Below, one piece after another: positions 12,350 to 22,608 of a stretch of DNA of 64,000 bases. A model generated the notes under the pieces. The model ran no database searches and was not told the DNA's origin. It worked only from the letters and a program-made list of their open reading frames with translations. A program made the position numbers and the translations under genes. The DNA is from Xanthostigma xanthostigma (lineage: Eukaryota; Arthropoda; Insecta; Raphidioptera; Raphidiidae), in assembly GCA_963575645.1 (NCBI GenBank), contig OY754464.1:47792192-47856191 (forward strand). Direction: 5' to 3'. Each line of letters begins with the position of its first letter. Within the stretch, counting starts at the first letter, position 1.

Positions 12350-12715
12350 ATATATATTAATTAACTACCTATATGATCATTGCCTATCTACTCAATGTGC
12401 GGTGAGTGAACGCAGCAAAGCGTATCGAAAATATATCTGCGTCTCTTTCTTCGATGTAATTTCCTGATTTCTTTGATAATAGGATTGGTTGATATACTTG
12501 CATTCAATCTGAATAAAGTATCTTTGTTTCAAAAACTTTATCTTTTTCTATGACCTCCATACTATGACGTTAACATGGGCGTACCCCGCTTTTGGCCCAG
12601 GAGGGAGCAAATTAGAAATTTCTTAAGCCGGATCCCCGTGCTTGTTTTGCCCTCCTGGATACGTCAGTACTTACGGCGTAAAAAAGACAGAAGTATATGG
12701 AGAATAGAAACTTGA
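12350..12715 (-). mobile_element. Inverted partial copy of the 7374-7984 element
   Basis: It contains ACTCAATGTGCGGTGAGTGA and then, in reverse order to the 9.4-kb copy, CTATGACGTTAACATGGGCG and GGAGGGAGCAAATTAGAAAT. Confidence 0.6.
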
Positions 12716-12815
12716 AGCATTTCACTTTTAGTCTGATCCAAGCCAATATGCCCTACCGTGCCTAAAAATTTTCACTTCAACATAATAAATAGCCACGGTG
12801 TTTATTAGATAGAAA

Positions 12816-13910
12816 AACTTGGCCCCCGCAAAAATTTTTTTTTTTTATTTTTTAATTTTCATTATTGCATATCGGTAGTTCATGGTTTGTTCTTGATTGT
12901 TCGCTATAAATATTTGTTTGTTCCTTAATTGTTTATTTAAAAATAATTAATTAAAAACGTACCGTTTGGTTGGCCCCCTCAATCGAAATTATTAATATTT
13001 TCTCTTATTATTAGTCCATAAATACAGATTAACGTTTGTTCTTCAATGATTTACGTTTGTTCCGACATTTAATTGCCTTTTTATTGCCTTTTTACGTTTG
13101 AATTGTCTCGCAGGGAAAGGGGAAGGGGCAAATGTGGAGTTTTTAAACAAACAATTCCGGGGTGAACGATAAAGGGGTATGCGAATTGTCTCGCAGTGAA
13201 ACGGGAAGGGGCAAATGTGGAGTTTTTAAAAAAACAATTCCGGAGTGAACGATAAACGGGTATGCGAATTGTAATTCCGGAGTGAACGATAAAGGGGTAT
13301 GCGAATTGTCTCGCAGTGAAACGGGAAGGGGCAAATGTGGAGTTTTTAAAAAACAATTCCGGGGTGAACGATAAACGGGTATGCGAATTGTAATTCCGGA
13401 GTGAACGATAAAGGGGTATGCGAATTGTCTCGCAGTGAAACGGGAAGGGGCAAATTTTGAGTTTAAAAAAAAAACAATTCCGGGGTGAACGATAAACGGG
13501 TATGCGAATTGTAATTCCGGAGTGAACGATAAAGGGGTATGCGAATTGTAATTCCGGGGTGAACGAAACGCAGCATGGAGCATGCGCAATGCAACTTTTT
13601 TTGAATTGTTATTCGCGTAAATAAAAATTGTAATTTAAACAATAAAAAGGCAATTAAATGTCGGAACAAACGTAAATTATTGAAGAACAAACGTTAATCT
13701 GTATTTATGGACTAATAATAAGAGAAAATATTAATAATTTCGATTGAGGGGGCCAACCAAACGGTACGTTTTTAATTAATTATTTTTAAATAAACAATTA
13801 AGGAACAAACAAATATTTATAGCGAACAATCAAGAACAAACCATGAACTAACGATATGCAATAATGAAAATTAAAAAATAAAAAAAAAATTTTTTGCGGG
13901 GGCCAAGTTT
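12816..13910. mobile_element. Foldback element: 265-bp inverted ends around a minisatellite
   Basis: The left arm (12816-13090) and right arm (13640-13910) are nearly perfect reverse complements. They begin AAACTTGGCCCCCGCAAAA and include CGTACCGTTTGGTTGGCC. Between them lie repeats of about 80 bp with ACGGGAAGGGGCAAATGTGG and CAATTCCGGGGTGAACGATA. Open frames on the - strand are made by the repeat and are not genes. Confidence 0.85.
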
Positions 13911-14140
13911 GGTGACCTATTTTTATTTGCTTTCTATTCTTTCGTCACTATGGCACTCATAGATATACCTATTATATATCTACGATGGTAATGCGATTAT
14001 TTTGTATTTTTGGAATAATAGATTTGAATCATTCCAATAGATTAATATTTTTGCATTTTTAACCGACGAAAAACAAAAACGGAGGAGGTTCTCAAGTCGA
14101 CGCGTATATTTTTTTTTTTTTTTTTTATTTTTTTTTTTTA

Positions 14141-14632
14141 TGTATGACCACGCATAACTTTTTACAGAGTAGTCCGATTTTGATAAATATTTTTTTTGTT
14201 TGAAAGGGTATACCCCGAAGTTGGTCCCATATAAATTTCGTAAAAAAATTCCAACCCTAAGGGTAGGAAAACAGGGGATGATTGATTGTTCACTCACTGA
14301 TTGTAATGTATGACCACACATAACTTTTTACAGAGTAGTCCGATTTTGATAATTATTTTTTTGTTTGAAAGGGTATACCCCGAAGCTGGTCCCATATAAA
14401 TTTGGTAAAAAAATTCCAACCCTAAGGGTAGGAAAACAGGGGATGATTGATTGTTTACTCACTGATTGTAATGTATGACCGCACATAACTTTTTACAGAG
14501 TAGTCCGATTTTGATAATTATTTTTTTATTGGATAGGGTATACCTCGAGGTTGGTCTCATATAAATTTGGAAAAAAAATCCTACCCTAAGGGTGGGAAAA
14601 TAGGGGTGATTTATTGTTCACTCACAGATTTT
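14141..14632. repeat. Tandem repeat, 3 units of 165-166 bp
   Basis: Units start at 14141, 14307 and 14472 with TGTATGACCACGCATAACTT, then GAGTAGTCCGATTTTGATAA and CCAACCCTAAGGGTAGGAAA. Before the array lies a poly(T) tract and TCTCAAGTCGACGCGTATAT, also present inverted at 56835-56935. Confidence 0.85.
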
Positions 14633-14686
14633 CATGCTGAGTTGTGTATTACAATTATAAATTATATAGCCACAAAAAATTATAAA

Positions 14687-15187
14687 ATAAAAACTTTTTA
14701 ACAAAAAAATTAAACCGCCGAAAAACTGAAAAGCAAAAAATAATAAATATTTTTATTTAACTAAGTTCTATTTAAGTAGTTGAACGTATGTGACAGTCTA
14801 GTATATCTAAGTAATTTTGAGTCGGCGTCAAACAATCAATGAACAAAGATCACTAAAAGAAATAACCAAACCAAATTAACAATGATACGTGAAATCTCCA
14901 GCGATAAACATTAACATTATAAAACATGCGCTCTCCATACGACCACTCGCAAAGACGTGTGCCCTCAGTGTGTGCCCGTTCGGGTTGCTCTGTCGCTGAC
15001 ATTAACTTCGTGAACTCTTAGAGATTTCCGGCGAAGGATTGTTGACGCCGACTCAAAATTACTTAGATATACTAGACTGTCACATACGTTCAACTACTTA
15101 AATAGAACTTAGTTAAATAAAAAGATTTATTATTTTTTGCTTTTCAGTTTTTCGGCGGTTTAATTTTTTTGTTAAAAAGTTTTTATT
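14687..15187. mobile_element. Inverted-repeat MITE just upstream of FRA10AC1
   Basis: Arms 14687-14831 and 15041-15187 are near-perfect reverse complements (AATTAAACCGCCGAAAAACT; CTAGTATATCTAAGTAATTT). The 209-bp centre is unrelated to the arms. The right arm ends about 140 bp before the FRA10AC1 ATG, so it may overlap the promoter. Confidence 0.85.
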
Positions 15188-15326
15188 AGAATATCTCAAT
15201 GAATTTGCAGGAGTATGCTTTATAGATATACGCATCTATGGTTTCAGTCAACCTGAAATATTTTGACAGCTGACAGATCTCTGGCTGACAGTGACAGTAA
15301 TAACCTATAAATAAACGTTAAGTAAA

Positions 15327-16540
15327 ATGTTTGGCGGAAATTTAAACCTTTATGAAATACACAAAAAAATAATAAATGATTACATATTAAATCGTCCAGG
15401 TGCCACAAAATTATTTAATCGTGATACATCTAAAGATAAACGTGACTTGGACATAATTCGTGAAAATCACAAATTTCTGTGGGATGAAGATTCGTCACCC
15501 CAAACTTGGGAAGGACGACTGGCAAAGAAATATTATGACAAATTGTTTAAAGAATATTGTATATGTGATTTAAGTAGATACAAAGAAAATAAGGTGCGTA
15601 ATAAATCAAACAGAGAACTAAGTTATTATTGTACGGTTGCGATTATTTAAAACTAATATTAAAATTTGTAGGTTGCTCTGCGATGGCGCATTGAACGAGA
15701 AGTCGTAGCAGGTAGAGGCCAGTTCAGTTGTGCGAATAAATTATGTGATTCAAAAAATGAATTACGAACTTGGGAAGTTAATTTTGCATACGAGGAGCAG
15801 GGAGAAAAGAAAAACGCCCTTGTCAAACTTAGTAAGTATGAAATAATATAATTAGAATTATTGAAAATTGTTAGTATTCCGAATTTAAGTTTAATTAACC
15901 ATTTCAATCGAATTTGGCACAATATACCTACAAAAAAATACATTATTTCGAAAGATTTTGTATCTGGTGAAATATCAAACTTCTTACATATAAATAAGGA
16001 AAAGAAACCAGTGAGGTTGAAGTAGGGTTTCATGCCATATTATGCTCCAGATACAATCGGGTCTGCAGAATGGTCCATCGCGAACGTCATTTCCGAAACT
16101 CACGCATATTTTTTTTTCAAGTTGTTAATATGAGTAGGTGTTTCCTGATGCCCATCTTGAGTGAAATCTAGATTCGTTCGGATAACTAGCGTGTACTTCA
16201 AATAATGCTCGAATGTTTGTATAATTAAAATTTTGCAGGATTGTGCCCAGATTGTTCGCGAAAATTAAATTACCATAGTAAAAAGCGGGAAATTAGAAGA
16301 CTAAAATCAAAGAAATCGACTTTACATAAAAGCATAGGTTGCGTTAAAAGTGTCGATAAGGAAGGTACCTCTGAAGATAAACAAATGCCAGAGAGTAGTA
16401 CGGACAAAGTTAATGAATCAAATGAATCTAATATAGAACTCACTGAAAGTGAAGAAAACTTATGGCAGAATAAGAAGCATACAGAAGAAAAATCTAGGGA
16501 GGAAGAGTTTGAAGATTATTTAGAAGCTTTGCTTCTGTGA
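15327..16540 (+). CDS. FRA10AC1: FRA10AC1 homologue, 3 exons, 242 aa
   Basis: Exons are 15327-15593, 15672-15831 and 16239-16540 (stop included). Splice phases 0 and 1 match on both sides (AAG|GTGCGT, TGTAG|GTTGCT, CTTA|GTAAGT, TTGCAG|GATTG). The protein carries the family signatures DLDIIRENHKFLW, RLAKKYYDKLFKEYCI, the WRIEREVVAGRGQF region and WEVNFAYEEQGEKKNALVK. Four cysteines, C109 and C114 (C-x4-C) plus C145 and C148 (C-x2-C), could bind zinc. A basic stretch (residues about 150-170) is followed by an acidic tail ending EEEFEDYLEALLL, as in vertebrate FRA10AC1. The vertebrate protein is nuclear and associated with the spliceosome; the same role here is inferred by homology. The N-terminus is shorter than in human, so an upstream start or exon is possible, but this ATG opens directly on the conserved block. 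An inverted-repeat MITE ends about 140 bp upstream. Confidence 0.93.
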
Positions 16541-16580
16541 TCCTTTTGTATTTTAAGTATTTTTTGAATGAAATTTCTTA

Positions 16581-16586
16581 AATAAA
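16581..16586 (+). terminator. Polyadenylation signal of the FRA10AC1 homologue
   Basis: AATAAA lies 41 bp after the stop codon at 16540, the first canonical signal downstream. Confidence 0.6.
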
Positions 16587-16666
16587 AGAAAAGACATCTA
16601 TAATTTGGACGGTCTCAGTGAAACAAAATCTAATCCAGGCATCGGCAACTTTTGTACACTCACGAG

Positions 16667-17011
16667 TAGGGATGCAAAATGATTTTAATATCGATAAATA
16701 TATCGACACCAGACCGATATCGATAATATCGACCCTTTCAATATCGATATATAGGATGAAACCTAAATTTAAAAAATATATATGAGTTTGCGCGATAACG
16801 AATGACCTCCCTTTTTAGCAGAGTAAGTTTAACACACATCAGTTTATCCGAACAAATGACATTTTTTTTTTTTTATTTTTTGTCACATTTTCTCTCCGAT
16901 ATTTTTTATGCTATAATACTGATAATATCATATCTATCATATCGGAAATGTTAATATATCGATATTTTCGTTTTGATAATATCGGTTGACAGATATATCG
17001 TTGCAACTCTA
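16667..17011. mobile_element. hAT-type MITE with 8-bp target duplication
   Basis: The ends are TAGGGATGCAA and TTGCAACTCTA. The flanks CTCACGAG (16659-16666) and CTCGCGAG (17012-17019) differ by one base. The interior is full of ATCGATA/TATCGAT words. Confidence 0.8.
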
Positions 17012-17861
17012 CTCGCGAGTCACACTGCTGATTTGTAAACGTTCTGTGGGCCATTCGAAATTAGAATATGGTCGGAGCGGACTAATGTATTTTCACCACC
17101 ATCTATTTTCAACTGAGTTTACTCACGCATTTACAAGATTTTAATCTCTACTTCTCACACAAAGTGTCTTCCCTACACTGCTCAGTCAGTGGAAAAATAC
17201 CTTTGACAACGTTTAACCTCAAATTAATAAAAGCTTTTTTATGATTGGTCTATGACTGCCACGAAGTGAGGATAAAGAAGTTGAAAATACAGAAGTCAAC
17301 TAGTTCCGACGGGTTAAAAATACATGAGTTCTACTGTATGTATACGAAATCTATGATGTATACATAGATGCTGATGACGTAAGATATTGAGCGTCTATGA
17401 TCTCCAATCTCTCCTCTCTATTGTATACTTGACCACAAATATTCAGTTTCACCTCAAAAATTTCGAAGTAATCTGAGGGAAGTGGGTCATAGGCTGCACG
17501 TGCCTACATTAATTTAATAATTAAATTTGTACTAATTAAAAAAATATATATTGTTTTTCAAACTTGATAAGTACAGTAAAAATCCAAGTTTGCCGAAATG
17601 TATCTGTAATTATGTAAATAAATGTTTATTGTTATACATCATTTTTATGTACTATGTGAATTATTTTCAACACTTTCACTGCCCGGCTAAAACTACCAAT
17701 TTTGCACCCAGTAGAAATATACGTGAACAATAAGACAAATGACTGCAAGTAAACGGTAATACAAAATACATCAGACGCGGTCAGTAGTATTTCCAATCAT
17801 GTTTACATTATGAGAATGTCAGATTGTGGCGCCATCATTAGTGTATCAAGAAAACTAAACA

Positions 17862-17990
17862 TAAGGTTCGTCCAAACAGCCAGCAAACGGTTTCGAAACC
17901 GTCACCCACATGCGCAATAGCTAAAACGTGTTCTAAAATCTCCACTAACAGCTTCTTTTTACCGTTTGCTGGCTGCTTGGAACGAACTTA
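17862..17990. mobile_element. Short MITE (129 bp), relative of the 37108-37965 element
   Basis: The left end TAAGGTTCGTCCAAACAGCC mirrors the right end GGCTGCTTGGAACGAACTTA, and both are followed by AGCAAACGGT. It contains GCTAAAACGTGTTCTAAAAT, also found inside the larger element at 37.1 kb. Confidence 0.8.
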
Positions 17991-18342
17991 TAAGTCATAC
18001 CTAACATCCATAATTAATCCGTTTATAATGGCATCGTTTAGACTTTAGAACAACATCCCGGTTATATTGACCAAAATCATAGGTCCCAGCTGAATGCTAT
18101 ATGACCGCCTTATAAAAAACACTGCTTATTACGACATAGCTCATTAAATGACTACATTTAACTAATATCTTCGAAGAATTATCTGTTAGAACGACCAGCT
18201 GTATTGTAAATAATTTGAATAGGTAACAGTACCCACATCTGGCACAGGATAATGGTCAATGGCTAATAATTAAGGTCACAAAAGTAAACAAAAACGTGTC
18301 GAGTTTAGGGTCTCTTGTAAATCTTAGAAACAAAATGGACCC

Positions 18343-18720
18343 ATTCTTCAACAAAAACTAAACGATTTTGCTCAGCGTTTTGGTGAAGATTTCGTTTGCT
18401 CGTCTAGTTGGATTTAACGTTTTCAGACTTAGTACGGTATAGTCGGCGGGAAAATGAGTGGTAAAGTTGCCAGTGTTATAGAAGAATGGATGTCGCAAAA
18501 GTGGCCTACGTTATACGAAGGCTACGGATCAGATGATATTTTTAACGCAGACGAACCGGACTTTTTTGCAATATGACACCAGACAGAACTTTAAAGCTCA
18601 AAGGAGAGAATTGTTCTGGTGGAAAAATGTCTTAGACTTTATGCCTCGAAAACATCACCGGTTGTTACGGCTATGGGTTTTTACGACCAAATAAGAGTAG
18701 TCCCTTCGATGTTGTTACAA
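18343..18720 (+). pseudogene. Broken Tigger/pogo transposase fragment (CENP-B HTH plus start of DDE domain)
   Basis: The + strand translation shows KLNDFAQRFGEDFVCSSSWI, a stop, then YGIVGGKMSG, matching the CENP-B-type helix-turn-helix. It continues EGYGSDDIFNADEPDFF, which contains the first catalytic Asp of the DDD core, and after a frameshift NMTPDRTLKLKGENCSGGK. At least two stops and one frameshift make it non-functional. Only about a quarter of a full transposase is present. Confidence 0.85.
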
Positions 18721-18750
18721 TAGATTTTGACTGTATATATATTATATATA

Positions 18751-19107
18751 CAGTAAAACTATGTGAGAACTGGGTAAGCGAGAAAACTCTTTAAATAAGA
18801 GCAATTGCCATGTACCGTCTTTGAAACTCTCTAAAACCTCTATAAGTGAGAAACAGAAACCTCTATAAGAGAAAGACGTTTTTCACTCATGGACCTCTTT
18901 AACTGAGACTACTACTTACTCTATAAGCGATAGTCGAACGTATTAATAGTTCCTTGAAGTTTAATAATGAGTCATAAACAGCTGATCTAACATTGTTTTT
19001 GTATAGTTTTTATAGACCTCTATAAATGAGAAAGGCCACCCCTGTACTTCTGTAAGCTAGAAACTAGATCGCTGTCCCTTGAACTCTTGCTTCTCTAGGT
19101 TCGACTG
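18751..19107. mobile_element. Pogo-like MITE, TA target
   Basis: It begins CAGTAAAACTATGTGAGAAC and ends TTCTCTAGGTTCGACTG, flanked by TA on both sides. The interior repeats CTCTATAAG-type words. A related piece (AAGTAAGAACTGGGTGAGCG) occurs near 56716. Confidence 0.65.
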
Positions 19108-19118
19108 TATATATTATA

Positions 19119-19727
19119 CTAGCAGTCCCGTCCGGTTTCACCCGGGTGTAAAAGAACGAATGGGGAAGGGAGGAACATGAGTACACACATTTATCTTAGT
19201 TTACCGAGATGAATGTTGTCTAAATTTCATGATGATCGGAGTTACCGTTCAAAAGTTTTTGTCGATAAAAAGCAGTATTTATAGTTTTTTTAACTAATAA
19301 TTTTTTTTTTAATTAATTGAATAAATTTTAAATAAATTTAAATGTAAGCCTTAGAAGAAAGCAATGTAGAAAATAAAAAAAAAAATAAATAAAAATATAT
19401 TCGCCAACGTGGGGCTCGAACCCACAACCCTGATATTGACATTCACATGCTCTAAGCCATCCGGGGTTGTGTACTCACAACGCTAATATGAGTATATTTA
19501 GTTAGTGCATTTCACCTGAATAGAAGCTTATTTTTGAGATACATTTTGCAACATGTTTCATTAATGCTCCGCTCCTAATGGTCGTAGCGTGATATTATAT
19601 AGCCTATAGCCTTCCTCGATAAATGGGCTATCCAACAAATTTTTTTTTTCAATTTGAACCGGTAGTTCCTGAGATAAGCGCGTTAAAACAAACAAACAAA
19701 CTCTTCAGCTTTATATATTAGTATAGA
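19119..19727 (-). mobile_element. Non-autonomous Helitron, copy 3, with tRNA-Lys-derived insert
   Basis: Read on the - strand it runs from TCTATACTAATATATAAAGC to CCGGACGGGACTGCTAG, flanked by A and T. The tRNA-like part lies at 19402-19472 with GGTTCGAGCC. It starts 12 bp from the end of a pogo-like MITE. Confidence 0.85.
19402..19472 (-). pseudogene. tRNA-Lys-derived sequence inside Helitron copy 3
   Basis: On the - strand it contains TATCAGGGTTGTGGGTTCGA and GCCCCACGTTGGCG. The A-box half is decayed. Same location in the Helitron as in copies 1 and 4. Confidence 0.75.
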
Positions 19728-20392
19728 TATACACATTTTTTTAATCAGTAATAACGTGTACAGCGACCGGTCTATGTTCACAAGTCTAAATTATAAAGTG
19801 AGTATAATAGGTAATAGGTATATGTCACTAATAGAATGGATCTCTCTCTGCAGTCTGTGTGTCAGCTGTCTGTATATTGCTTCAAGAAAATACCTACATG
19901 AATATACCATAGTTCATTAGTTTAGTTTTGGTACGGCACCCACTATCGACTGTTTAATTTTCTTGGCACACGAACGATGGCACCACAACTTGACACAATT
20001 GAGAATTCGCAATGTGCTGGTCAAGTGAGATCGGGCAGTTGAGTGTTGAATTACAACTGGGAAAAAGCCATCAGTTTTGTGTTCATAATAATAAATTAAT
20101 ACGCTATGCAGTTTGGACTTTTCATTTTTTTTCCCTGTCTAGCTTGGAACACATTTTTTCTGACAAAAAAAAACTGAATCACAATTTAATCATAAGAACG
20201 GAACGTTTAATATGGTAAGAACAGTAAAATAGCTTTCATTTAATAGACGCTAATGACCTCAGTGGCAGAGCGTCAATAATCTACAATCTTACCCTCATTG
20301 ATGTGTATTATGACATTGTTCAAAATATATTTCATACGTAATCTTTGTACTAGAACTAGTTATTGATGTCTTATTGTTTAATTACTCATTAA

Positions 20393-20793
20393 TAGTGATG
20401 TGCCGGATCATTAAAAATGTATATCCGCGGATACGGATCTTCACTATCTTAGAGTACGCGGCGATAAATATTTCACATCGACCTTTGGAAAGAGACTAAC
20501 TGTTATGGGAAAAAGTTATTGACCTCTTTAAGAGTTAACTCATTAGTATGGTACTCACTTCGATAAATGTTTGCAATATAAAGGTGCCAAATACGATTTA
20601 AAAAATAAAAAATAATCTGAATGGAATTTAACAAGTTTTCATTATTATCTAATCACCTATATATATAAAATTTCATCTATGAATTGAAAATTAATAAGGT
20701 AAAAGATCCGTAAAAGATCCTCCAAAAACTAACGGATATGGATCTTTCTTCTCCCTCGGATATCCGCGGATACGGATATCCGACAAATCACTA
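20393..20793. mobile_element. hAT-type MITE, family with GATATCCGCGGATACGG, copy 1
   Basis: The ends are TAGTGATGTGCCGGATC and GATATCCGACAAATCACTA. The 8-bp flanks CTCATTAA and CTTATTAA differ at one base. The second copy is at 55010-55606. Confidence 0.8.
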
Positions 20794-21726
20794 CTTATTA
20801 ACTGTCTTAACAAAACAAAATCATAACAAAAACAAAATATCGATTCATCAAAGATTGTCTCGATTTGTTTGTAATACATTTAATTGTAAAATTAAAAGAA
20901 CCTTGATGGGACCAAATAATAAAAAAAAAATGGAAATAAACCAAAATATAGAATCCAATTCGTAGTTTCCATGCTAATCGTTATAAATTTAAACATAATA
21001 CTTATTGGTAAATTATAAAAGTTAAGCGCTTGCCTATATTCTCCACATTACCTCTAAAAAAAAAAACTATTTAAAACAAACGAACTCTAAACTAGAAAAT
21101 AACGATCCATCTTTATTTTCTGACAAGATCATTGACACAACGACACAAAATAGTACTGGACTGCGAGTGTATTATATGCATTCAAATGCGCAGGATAGAC
21201 ATATAATTCGAGGGATGTGTCTTTCAGTCCTTATTGACTGTTTACCAGTATCGAAATGGCTGTAAGCAGCCAGCTTCTCGATTTGTTTTCGTGTAATTGT
21301 TTTTGTTGGCATAAAATTGGAATTTACATTAAGAAGAAAGCACTATTTAGAAATATCACGGTTCTCTCATATTGTACTCGCAAGCAATTGCAAGGCACAC
21401 ATAAGTTACACGATTGTAACATACTTGTAAATTATTGTCAACATAAACTCTTTTCTAGCAGTTTCCCCACAAATCAATGAATTATAACAACAATGGTTAA
21501 CGATTTTTTGACATTTCCTCAAAATCATTCCATCTCTGTCCGTGCCATTTGGTCCTCTCAGTCCAGACTCTGTGTAAGTATGAAAACGCAATTTCAGTAA
21601 GATTTCATTAAGACATTGACATGAAAATTTTAGGATAAACTTAGAAAAATTAATGGATTTGGTATATGTATAGAAAATCAAATTTTTTTCTAAATTTTCA
21701 AAAAAAAAAAGTGGATTAAAAACATA

Positions 21727-22493
21727 CCAGATGAGTTAAAAGTCCCGGAACGGTTGAATATCTCGCATACTACGCATCATATCAAAAAAAAAAAAATACG
21801 TGTCAAATATTTTTCGCAAAACTATTTTTTGATACCACACATGACTCCCCACCCCCCACCCAGTTGGTGGGGGGAGGGGCAACTTTAAAATTTTAAATAG
21901 GAACCCCTATTTTTTATTTCAGATTCGGATTCTACGGGAAAAATTACATCAATTTTACTTTTTTTTCGATTCGCGACCAATGTCGCGGTAATCGCGAAAA
22001 ACTTAAAAAATCAATAATTTCCGGAAAAGGATATTTAGCATATTACGCATAAAATCGAAAAACAAAAAAATACGTATCAAATATTTTTCGCAAAACTTTT
22101 TTGATACCACACATGACCCCCCACCCCCCAAGCAGTGTGTGGAGGGAGGGGAAACTTCGAAATTGTGAATGGAATGTCATCCATTATTGCGAAATTGGAT
22201 TGATTTTTTTAAGTTTTTCGCGATTACCGCGACATCGGTCGCGAATCGAAAAAAACGATCGAAGTAAAATTGATGTAATTTTTCCCGTAGAATCCGAATC
22301 TGAAATAAAAAATTGGGGTTCCTATTTAAAATTTTAAAGTTGCCCCTCCCCCCACCAACTGGGCGGGGGGTGGGGAGTCATGTGTGGTATCAAAAAATAG
22401 TTTTGCGAAAAATATTTGACACGTATTTTTTTTTTTTATATGATGCGTAGTATGCGAGATATTCAACCGTTCCGGGACTTTTAACTCACCCGG
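21727..22493. mobile_element. Palindromic element (767 bp) with about 300-bp inverted arms, TA target
   Basis: The ends CC(A/G)G(A/G)TGAGTTAAAAGTCCCGG are inverted repeats, and TA flanks both sides. The arms also share CATACTACGCATCATAT and the run CCACCCCCCACC. It lies about 115 bp from the 3' end of the EDRF1 gene. Confidence 0.8.
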
Positions 22494-22549
22494 TATAAGA
22501 AATTAATGCAAAATTAAAACAAGAACGAAATTTAGATAATGATGTCTAA

Positions 22550-22555
22550 TTTAAT
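22550..22555 (-). terminator. Possible polyadenylation signal of the EDRF1 homologue
   Basis: ATTAAA on the - strand, about 55 bp after the stop codon. It is a common variant signal. No AATAAA lies between the stop and the palindromic element ending at 22493. Confidence 0.4.
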
Positions 22556-22608
22556 AAAAATTAAGAACAAACTTTTTGATGATCTTAAAAATCAATTATC
22601 AAAACAGA

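Larger units (their letters stand above)
16587..22608. other. Repeat-filled interval between FRA10AC1 and EDRF1
   Basis: Outside the listed elements (17020-17861, 17991-18342, 19728-20384, 20802-21724) I see no gene. Short open frames there lack any known domain or good splice partner. Confidence 0.5.

Noticed and set aside
13081..13690. Overlapping repetitive - strand ORFs of up to 148 codons
   Set aside because: They are translations of the 80-bp minisatellite inside the foldback element; the repeat length happens to keep frames open.
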